From NCBI GenBank assembly GCA_937907645.1, contig CALCWV010000002.1, positions 1 through 11,515 of the forward strand: a stretch of DNA of 11,515 nucleotides, in the 5' to 3' direction. Origin of the DNA: an uncultured Clostridia bacterium. GTDB taxonomy: Bacteria > Bacillota > Clostridia > Christensenellales > UBA1242. The first letter of the stretch is position 1. Each line of letters opens with the position of its first letter. Below are positions 1 through 6,800 of the stretch, piece by piece. The notes below the pieces were generated by a model that worked only from the letters and a program-made list of their open reading frames with translations, was not told the DNA's origin and did not search any database. Position numbers and translations under genes: made by a program.

Positions 1-306
1 ACAGCGTCAAGGAGTTAGGTTATCTGACTTTAATTTCATATTCATTTAAGCTAGGGATATATAGTCCAGTTAAACTAGAAGCCTAGATATTCTTTTTCTA
101 TTCCTTTATGATGAAAAGTCTTAAAAATTTTATTTTATAGTTTTTGTTATGAATATTATACTATTAAGTTTATCTAAAATATTTACTTTTTAAAAACCTT
201 GCATATACAGTGATTTTAAATTTGTGTAATTTTTAGTTTGTTTTTTGCTTATATAAAAGTTTGTTTTAGGTTTGTAAAAACAATAATTTTTTGATACGGC
301 TATTGT
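1..306. other. AT-rich region without a convincing gene
   Basis: I see no complete gene, tRNA, rRNA or terminator here. Two + strand frames are open at the left edge and close early: one with TAA at 47-49 and one with TAG at 84-86. The second reads as about 27 plausible residues ending in VKLEA. Either could be the tail of a gene entering from the left, but both are too short to decide. GTTTGT occurs at 236-241, 259-264 and 270-275. An 8-bp inverted repeat (278-285 with 301-308) runs into the rubrerythrin promoter. Confidence 0.5.
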
Positions 307-308
307 TT
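278..308. repeat. 8-bp inverted repeat overlapping the rubrerythrin -35 box
   Basis: AAACAATA at 278-285 is the exact reverse complement of TATTGTTT at 301-308, with 15 nt between the arms. The right arm shares two bases with the -35 hexamer at 307-312. That is a plausible place for a repressor site, but the composition is AT-rich and chance is a real alternative. Confidence 0.3.
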
Positions 309-352
309 GACTTTAATTCGCCGATTTAGTAAAATATAATCATATAAGGAGG
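307..352 (+). promoter_or_regulatory. Sigma-A-type promoter and ribosome binding site for rubrerythrin
   Basis: TTGACT (307-312) and TAAAAT (330-335) are separated by 17 bp, the optimal spacing for the housekeeping sigma factor. A start of transcription near 342 would leave a leader of about 20 nt. The Shine-Dalgarno sequence AAGGAGG (346-352) lies 10 nt before the ATG at 363. The stretch from 335 to 347 partly resembles a PerR operator, and PerR controls rubrerythrins in some clostridia, but only the left half matches well. Confidence 0.75.
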
Positions 353-362
353 ATAAAAGAAA

Positions 363-902
363 ATGAAATTAAAGGGAAGTAAAACCGAACAAAACTTGAA
401 AGATGCATTTGCCGGTGAAAGCCAAGCAAGAAATAAATATACATATTATGCTTCAAAAGCAAGAAAAGAAGGGTATGAGCAGATTGCAGAAATTTTTGAA
501 GAAACTGCTGGGAATGAAAAGGAACACGCAAAGCTATGGTTCAAAGAATTGCACGGAGGAGAAGTTCCTTCAACACTTGAAAACTTGTTAGATGCCGCAG
601 CTGGAGAACATGGAGAATGGACAGCAATGTATAAGCAAATGGCAGAAGAAGCAAGAGAGGAAGGTTTTGATAAAATTGCATATAGATTTGATGAAGTTGC
701 AAAGATTGAGAAGAGACATGAAGAGAGATATCTTCTTTTGGCAAAGCTTGTAAAGGAAAAGAAGATTTTTAAAAAGACTGAAAAAACTGTATGGATTTGC
801 AGAAATTGCGGACATGTCTATGTAGGAGATAAAGCCCCAGAAAAATGCCCTGTTTGTGACCATCCTCAAGCATATTTTGAGATTTTAAATGAAAAATTTT
901 AA
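363..902 (+). CDS. rbr: Rubrerythrin
   Basis: This is a classical rubrerythrin of 179 residues, close to the usual length of about 190. In this family the protein is a cytoplasmic peroxidase: it reduces hydrogen peroxide with electrons from NAD(P)H via rubredoxin-type carriers and protects anaerobes from oxygen stress. The N-terminal ferritin-like four-helix bundle (about 1-135) shows the diiron-site residues E19, the E52-x-x-H55 pair, E82 and E85, and the E116-x-x-H119 pair. The C-terminal rubredoxin domain (about 141-179) has CxxCG at 146-150 and CPxC at 162-165, which bind one Fe(SCys)4 centre; the CGHVYVG loop is typical of rubrerythrins. The gene has its own promoter and terminator, so it is a single-gene unit unconnected with the downstream operon. 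No metal ligand is missing. The product call is secure; regulation is not determined. Confidence 0.97.
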   Translation: MKLKGSKTEQNLKDAFAGESQARNKYTYYASKARKEGYEQIAEIFEETAGNEKEHAKLWFKELHGGEVPSTLENLLDAAAGEHGEWTAMYKQMAEEAREEGFDKIAYRFDEVAKIEKRHEERYLLLAKLVKEKKIFKKTEKTVWICRNCGHVYVGDKAPEKCPVCDHPQAYFEILNEKF

Positions 903-918
903 TAAAAAAAATATAATG

Positions 919-948
919 AAAAGACAGCAATAATTTTGCTGTTTTTTT
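919..948 (+). terminator. Rho-independent terminator after rubrerythrin
   Basis: ACAGCAA (924-930) pairs perfectly with TTGCTGT (936-942) around a 5-nt loop. The stem extends outward by a G-U pair and A-T pairs, and seven T residues follow (942-948). It begins about 17 nt after the stop codon and separates rbr from the operon that follows. Confidence 0.9.
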
Positions 949-1246
949 ATTCGCAAAAACAAGAAAATTATTATTTTTTTAATTTAATTTTAAATATAAT
1001 AAATATTTATTTAATCGTAAACAACGCATATTGCGGGATTTTATTATTTTAAATTTTTAAAATCATTTTCTTGCAATAAGTTAGCTAATTATTTAAATAA
1101 AAATCGATTTTTTTATAAAAATAATGACAGAAAAATTAATTTTTATGACAAAAACTGAAATTTCAAAATCGCACAATATGCACGATATTTTAATTAAGAT
1201 TTTATGAAGATTTATTATATATATAATAATATATCGAAATTTAGTA
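949..1246. other. AT-rich intergenic spacer with short repeats
   Basis: There is no gene or recognisable RNA here. Several short perfect palindromes are present (1099-1112, 1110-1121 and 1131-1144), as expected in DNA this AT-rich. The last is flanked by ATGACA direct repeats at 1124-1129 and 1145-1150. The only elements with more sequence complexity are the inverted pair listed separately (1026-1042 with 1165-1181) and the tandem 9-mer at 1171-1188. Confidence 0.55.
1026..1181. repeat. Imperfect 17-bp inverted repeat pair upstream of the operon
   Basis: The segment at 1026-1042 (GCATATTGCGGGATTTT) matches the reverse complement of 1165-1181 at 15 of 17 positions, with 122 nt between the arms. 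The right arm begins a tandem 9-mer: GCACAATAT (1171-1179) is followed directly by GCACGATAT (1180-1188), 8 of 9 identical. The GC content of these arms stands out from the spacer. A paired operator some 60 nt upstream of the promoter is possible; no known regulator motif is recognised. Confidence 0.35.
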
Positions 1247-1296
1247 TTGACACCTAATAGCATTTATGATAAAATTGTTTTAAATGAAAAAGAGGT
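1247..1296 (+). promoter_or_regulatory. Near-consensus promoter and RBS of the ABC/surface-protein operon
   Basis: A perfect -35 hexamer TTGACA (1247-1252) is followed after exactly 17 bp by TAAAAT (1270-1275). Transcription would start near 1282. The ribosome binding site AAGAGG (1290-1295) lies 5 nt before the ATG at 1301. This layout decides the start of the first gene: the in-frame TTG at 1247 is the first triplet of the -35 box and cannot lie on the transcript from this promoter. Confidence 0.85.
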
Positions 1297-1300
1297 AAAA

Positions 1301-2239
1301 ATGTTAGAAATCACTAATCTTTCAAAAAAGTATAAAAATTCAAATTTCTACTCTGTAAAAGACCTTTCCCTGACAGTAAAGGATGGGGAGGTTTTTGGCT
1401 TTCTTGGCAAAAACGGAGCTGGAAAATCGACCACAATTAAGTGTATAACAGGAATCCTTCCCTTTGAAGAAGGTCAAATAAAGGTTTGCGGATATGATAT
1501 GCAAAAAGATTCTATCAATGCGAAGTTAAATTTGGGATATGTACCAGATAATCACGCTGTTTATGAAAATTTGACTGGAAAAGAATATGTGAACTATATG
1601 GGAAATATTTATAGGGTTCCCAAAGAAGAAATTCAAGAGAGAATGGAAACTCTTGCAAAGAAATTTAGTATGTCACATGCTTTAGACAATCAAATCAGAT
1701 CATATTCTCACGGAATGCACCAAAAAATTTGTATTATGGCTGCGTTAATTCACAACCCCAAAGTTTGGATATTGGACGAACCTCTTGTTGGTCTTGATCC
1801 ACAATCAACTGTTGAGATCAGGGAATACATGAAAGAACATAAAAGAAAGGGAAATTGTGTTTTCTTCTCATCTCACAATATCGACATGGTTGAAAAGCTA
1901 TGCGATAGAGTTGCGATTATCAATCGTGGACAACTTATGGAAATTGTGGACGTGAAGAAATTCATGAAAGAAAGCTCTGTTTCACTCGAAGATTACTTCC
2001 TTGACATGACAAAAGATCAAAGAGTGAAAACAATTCTTTATAAAGATAAGAAAACTCTTAGAAAAGAGAAACATATTGAGAAGAAAAACATTATTAAAAG
2101 AGCTCAATCTATCAAAAAAATTCAACAAAAAGATAAAAAAGAAGAAAAGATAAAGATCCGCAGCGAGAAAAAAGAAGCTAAGGATATAAAAACAATTAAA
2201 AAGAACGCTGAAAAACGTCAAACAAAGAAAGGGGAATAA
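1301..2239 (+). CDS. ABC-2-type exporter ATP-binding protein with a lysine-rich C-terminal tail
   Basis: This is the nucleotide-binding subunit of an ABC exporter, working in the cytoplasm as a dimer on the permease encoded next. The 312-residue product has Walker A GKNGAGKST (36-44), an acidic Q-loop variant YVPD (80-83), the signature YSHGMHQK (135-142), Walker B ending in ILDEP (157-161), a D-loop (GLDP, 164-167) and the switch histidine H192. The SxGMxQ signature and the VPD motif fit the NatA/EcsA-like branch that partners ABC-2-type permeases. All catalytic residues are present. The ATG at 1301 is preferred over a TTG 18 codons upstream, which lies in the -35 box. Unusual is the tail (about 238-312), in which 31 of 75 residues are Lys or Arg, interspersed with acidic residues; it is probably a long charged helix. 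It abuts the permease gene with no gap. The substrate is unknown. Confidence 0.93.
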   Translation: MLEITNLSKKYKNSNFYSVKDLSLTVKDGEVFGFLGKNGAGKSTTIKCITGILPFEEGQIKVCGYDMQKDSINAKLNLGYVPDNHAVYENLTGKEYVNYMGNIYRVPKEEIQERMETLAKKFSMSHALDNQIRSYSHGMHQKICIMAALIHNPKVWILDEPLVGLDPQSTVEIREYMKEHKRKGNCVFFSSHNIDMVEKLCDRVAIINRGQLMEIVDVKKFMKESSVSLEDYFLDMTKDQRVKTILYKDKKTLRKEKHIEKKNIIKRAQSIKKIQQKDKKEEKIKIRSEKKEAKDIKTIKKNAEKRQTKKGE

Positions 2240-2242
2240 GTG
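2228..2242 (+). promoter_or_regulatory. RBS supporting a GTG start for the permease
   Basis: AAAGGGG (2228-2234) lies 5 nt before GTG (2240-2242), which directly follows the TAA stop of the ATPase gene (2237-2239). The ribosome binding site sits inside the upstream coding sequence, so the two genes are probably translationally coupled. Confidence 0.75.
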
Positions 2243-3853
2243 AATCAATTTATTGCTTTATTAAAAATTGAATTCTTATCAAAAGCAGCCAGATCAACAA
2301 AGGGCGCTAGCCTTTTTTATAAGATTTTTAAAGCAATAATTTTAACACTTGGAGTTGGCGTCATTGGATTTGTTGTGCTATATGCTTTTAGAAGTGTAAT
2401 AACATCTTGTATTGATGCTGATTTAGGAAATGAGTTTGTTGTTTACTTCATATTTATTGTTCAGCTTGCGCAGTTACTATTCGGATTGAGTTTAACAACA
2501 AAGACTCTTTTCTTTAGCTCAGACAACGACCTACTTAAACTTCCTGTTAGCGGAAGGACAATTTTACTTTCAAAAGTTACATATCTCTACATCAAAGAAA
2601 TGATTTTCTCACTTGTTTTGGTGTTGCCTGTTATGATTGAGTTTGGAATACTTTCGGGACAATCATATGTGTTCTACCTACTTTTGCCATTGTTTATATT
2701 GCTATTCCCATTGCTCCCATTCCTTTTCTCACTTGTTTTGTCAGTCCCAATGATGTATTTAATTGGATATTTGAAAAACAAGTTTGTTGTTATGTTAATA
2801 ATTTACATCTGTTTTGTAGCTGGTGGATTCTACTTGTATATCACATGCTTAAAATTTATCTTAGCCGTCCTGCAAAACGGAGGGGCGTCGACGCTATTCT
2901 CTGAGCAGATGGTTGTCAGCATCAAGAGCGTAGCAAGTTATCTATATTTTCCAATACTATTGAAAAACATTTTGTTAAATTACAGACTTGCTCGCAGCTT
3001 ACTGATTGTGCTTGCACTCAGCATAGTATTTTGTGCTGGAATCTTATTCTTTGCACAAAAAGTTTACTTAAAAATCTTGCTTAAAAACTCGGAAGGAGAT
3101 GGAAATTTCTATTCTAAAAAGACAGTTATCAAAGAAAGATCGGTTTCAAAAGCACTGTTCTTTAAAGAGTTCTTGAACATATTTAGATCAGTAAATTATT
3201 CCTTCCAATATTTAACAATCGTAATTACAACGCCACTTATGGTTTACTTCTCAAACTCAATTGCTTCAAGTATCGGAGTTGAGGGATTAGGAAAGGGTGT
3301 TCTTCCTGGCGTCAGCGTGCTAGTTTTGATTATGTTCCTCACAATGGGGACGTCGTTCGCAGCTACATCAGTTACGAGAGAAGGAGGAAACTTCTTCCAC
3401 ACTAAAATCATCCCAGTTTCATATACAAAACAAGTTACAGTGAAATTTATGTTGCACGTTATAGTTGCAATTCCAGCTATTATAATAAGTTGCTTAGTGC
3501 TTGCATTATTTAACTTCTTAAGTTATCTCGATGCAATACTCATCGCTCTCGCAGTTATTCTCGTTATTGTCGGAAATATTGCATCGTCAATTTCAATGGA
3601 TATCAAAAAGCCACAGTTTATGTACTTGGATGGCAAGGAAGTTACAAAGAGTACACGAAATGTTACAGCAACACTCAGCAAAGGCTTCATAATCGCATCA
3701 ATCATGGGGATTGGAGCACTCATTGTTTCCTTTATCATTAATTTACCAGCTATATATATCGTATTGTACGGATTCTCTGTGCCATACGTTGCCGTGGAAA
3801 TGTTCTTACTGTTCTATAAATTAGAAGACAGATATAGGAGGATTGAAGCATAA
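2240..3853 (+). CDS. Large ABC-2-type exporter permease
   Basis: This polytopic membrane protein of 537 residues is the transmembrane partner of the preceding ATPase. About 12 hydrophobic segments are visible, roughly at 31-50, 65-84, 119-139, 144-170, 182-205, 252-274, 322-342, 354-377, 402-426, 428-449, 483-502 and 504-526. The motif region SDNDLLKLPVS (94-104) recurs as REGGNFFHTKIIPVS (380-394), each preceded by a hydrophobic segment and followed by a Lys-containing amphipathic stretch and another membrane segment. This suggests two homologous halves in one chain, about twice the usual single ABC-2 half-permease. Such REG/PVS-type permeases are typical of Firmicutes exporters of unassigned substrate. 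Start GTG with a good RBS; the stop overlaps the next start by one base. The assignment as permease is firm, the substrate is not known. Confidence 0.88.
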   Translation: MNQFIALLKIEFLSKAARSTKGASLFYKIFKAIILTLGVGVIGFVVLYAFRSVITSCIDADLGNEFVVYFIFIVQLAQLLFGLSLTTKTLFFSSDNDLLKLPVSGRTILLSKVTYLYIKEMIFSLVLVLPVMIEFGILSGQSYVFYLLLPLFILLFPLLPFLFSLVLSVPMMYLIGYLKNKFVVMLIIYICFVAGGFYLYITCLKFILAVLQNGGASTLFSEQMVVSIKSVASYLYFPILLKNILLNYRLARSLLIVLALSIVFCAGILFFAQKVYLKILLKNSEGDGNFYSKKTVIKERSVSKALFFKEFLNIFRSVNYSFQYLTIVITTPLMVYFSNSIASSIGVEGLGKGVLPGVSVLVLIMFLTMGTSFAATSVTREGGNFFHTKIIPVSYTKQVTVKFMLHVIVAIPAIIISCLVLALFNFLSYLDAILIALAVILVIVGNIASSISMDIKKPQFMYLDGKEVTKSTRNVTATLSKGFIIASIMGIGALIVSFIINLPAIYIVLYGFSVPYVAVEMFLLFYKLEDRYRRIEA

Positions 3854-3855
3854 TG
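3836..3855 (+). promoter_or_regulatory. RBS and stop/start overlap (TAATG) coupling permease to giant protein
   Basis: AGGAGG (3836-3841) is a near-perfect Shine-Dalgarno site 11 nt before the ATG at 3853. The TAA stop (3851-3853) and the ATG share base 3853. Synthesis of the giant surface protein is therefore probably linked to that of the exporter. Confidence 0.8.
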
Positions 3856-6800
3856 AAAAAGTTACTTATTTTCTTAATGATAGCTATTCCTCTTGTTATC
3901 ATTATTGTCGTTAATTTGACAGTTAATGTTGTTTCGGGATTCGTTTCAATTCCAGTCGATAGTATTTCTTTGAATATGTCACAGATTGAAGCAAAGATTG
4001 ACGATTCGATAAAGATTGAAGCAACGATACTTCCTAAGAACGCTTCGAACCAAGAAATAATTTGGTCGAGCACAAACGAAGATGTCGCAATGGTCGACTC
4101 AAACGGAAACGTTTCATTTGTTGGATTTGGAACAGGATATATCACTGCTACAACAACAGACGGGAACAAAAAAGCAAGCTGTTATTTCTACATAACAGAT
4201 ACAAAACCTCATGAAATCTATTTAACATCAGACTATAAAGAGAATGAAAACTTCTTTGTTGGAATAGGAAACAACTTGCAACTTAAGAGCATTATTTATC
4301 CAACGGAAGCATTAAACAAAGATGTTATTTACACCACAGAAGATGAAAAGATTGCAACAGTTGACGCAAACGGACTCGTTCATGGTGTAAAGGAAGGGAA
4401 AGTTAAAATTGTTTCGACTTCTGCAGAAAATAGTTTGATTAGTAGTTCAATTATTGTAGAAGTTGTAAAACCTATTGAAAGCGTTATTCTTGCAGAGGAA
4501 AAAGTTGTAGTTGCAAACTCAACATATCAGATTAGCTACGATGTTTATCCAAAAGATGCCACAATAACAGCTGTTCAGTATAAGAGTTTGAACGAAGACA
4601 TCGCCACTGTAAACTCATATGGACTTGTAACATTCAGTAAGCAAGGAACAGCCCAAATTGAACTTGTCAGTGTGCAAGGGCAGATCAAAACAAGTCTTGA
4701 AATTGTTTACACAAGCGGCTATGCCTACGATCTAATTTTAGAAACCAATTCTATAAGTGAAAAAATTGAAAAAGGTGAAACTTACATCAACTACACGACA
4801 GTGCCACTAAACCTTGATGTTGATGTGACATTCACGAGCGATGATGAAAATGTCGTTTATGTTGACGACAGTGGATATGTTCAGTTTATCGGCGGAGGAA
4901 ATACTCTTATTAGAGCAAGAATTCAGAAGAACGAAACTGAATTTATCGAAAAAATCATCTCAATTTATATTGAGAGTCCTGCTACTAAAATTGAAATGGA
5001 TGACTCATATGTGATTGCTACAAAAGAGTTAAAACTGAGTCCAAAGTCATATCCAGCGAACTCGACGAATAAGAATTTCTATTTCGTTTCAAAGGACAAC
5101 AACATTGCGACAGTGAGCGAGGACGGAGTTGTAACTATTCTCAGGGACGGATACTGCTCAGTTGAAATTGAAGTTTATGCAAATGAGAAAAATAGCTCTG
5201 TTAAAAAGACAGTTACAGTTACTTATACAAATGGATATCCTGTTGACCTTGTTTTAGGGAAGGAAACAATAGAGATTGAATATGGTGACTTTGCTGAAAT
5301 AGAAACAACTATTTATCCTCTTGACATTCAGAACAAGAATGTGAGTTATAAAATTCTTTCTCAAACGCAAAATGGAGGAGGAAATGAAGTCATTGAGCTT
5401 CTTGGGAACGGAGGAATCAAAGCTATTGGCGGAGGAACGGCTAGAATAGAAGTTTCCTGCGAGAAATATAGCGGAGAAAAAATCAAAAAATATTGTGATG
5501 TAATTGTTAACAGAAAAGTTGAAGATATTGATTTTGTTACAGACCTTGATTTATATGAAGAGGAATATGTGACATGTAATCCACTTGTTGAATTTACAAT
5601 CTCAGCTTCTACACTAGATGCCACAAATAAGGGGCTCAAGTGGACAATGAGCTCAAATAGTGCGATTAGAAAAACGGACAATTCAATCTACTTTAATAAT
5701 GCTGGGACAGCAGAAATAGTTATAAAGTCGGAAGACGGAAATTGTGAAAAAGCTATTGTTATAAGATATCTAAAAGACAAAATTCTTTCAGCAGAATTTG
5801 AAGAAGTTCCAGAAGGAATTGAAGTTGGAAAAGAATTTGAATTCAAAGTTGTTTCGACAGTTCCAAGTAACGCTACTGTAAAACCATATATAAAAATAAG
5901 AAATCAAACGACAATGGATTCTTCAGGAAAAGTTTTTGAAGTACTTGGAGAAGGGAAGATCAGGGCTGTTGCTGGAGGATCAGCTACAATCACTGTAGTT
6001 GTTGCAAACATGCAATATAATTTCCAAGTCAATGGAATTAGAAAAATGGAGAGTATTGAAGTTTCTCCTGCAAATATTAAGACAACAAACTCAAGAGTTA
6101 AGTTGCAGACAAGGGTTCTTCCAGAAGATACAAGCAACAAAGAAATCCAGTACACAGTTAGAGATACAAGTGTTGCTACAATTGAAGGCGGATATATAAT
6201 CTTTAAGAAGAATGGAGTTGCACACATAACAGCTGCAGCTTTAGACGGATCTGGCGTTTACTTCGAATTTACAATTGAAAAGACCGACAAGGGAACAGGA
6301 GCAATTACAGTTGATGGGGAACCTATCAATATGATGATTGGAGAAACGAACGCGCTTAACTTCGAGGAAGGTAAGTACGAAGAGATAACAATCAAGATCA
6401 AATCGCAAACACCTGCGTTCGAAGGCCAAACAGTAATTTCTCTTGAAGATAATATTATCAAAGCTTTGGCAATCGGAAGTGCGGAAGTTGAGTGTACACT
6501 CGTTGATGAATATGGAACAGAAGAGGTTGTTGTAATTCTTGTAAGCGTTGTTCAGCTTTGCGAAGATATAACATTTGACACTGAGTTAGATTATGTTCAA
6601 GAAACATATTTGACTGCAGAAGATGTTGTAGATCTAAGTTTCAAACTTTTGCCTGAGTACACAACAGACAAACAATTCAAAGTTTCAATCGTGAAATTTA
6701 TTTCACAAGAAAGCGAAGAATTTAAGCCTTTCATAAACGACGGAAAACTAAACTTTACAGTTCCAGGAACTGCAATAATTAAAGTTGACAGCAATGACGG

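Noticed and set aside
3..86. Possible C-terminal fragment of a gene entering from the left edge
   Set aside because: Two different + strand frames are open at the edge and neither gives more than 27 residues or a recognisable motif.
335..347. Possible PerR operator before rubrerythrin
   Set aside because: Only the left half agrees with the PerR consensus; the right half misses several positions, so it is noted with the promoter but not called as a site.
588..869. 93-codon open frame on the - strand within the rubrerythrin gene
   Set aside because: Antisense to a complete and conserved gene, with no family resemblance of its own.
1982..2248. 88-codon open frame on the - strand, very rich in Phe, Leu and Ser
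   Set aside because: It is the antisense shadow of the lysine-rich tail of the ATPase (AAA/AAG codons read as TTT/CTT); no independent evidence supports it.
3750..4169. 139-codon open frame on the - strand across the permease/giant gene junction
   Set aside because: It lies antisense to two well-supported genes, shows no recognisable protein pattern, and is explained by the codon use of the + strand frames.
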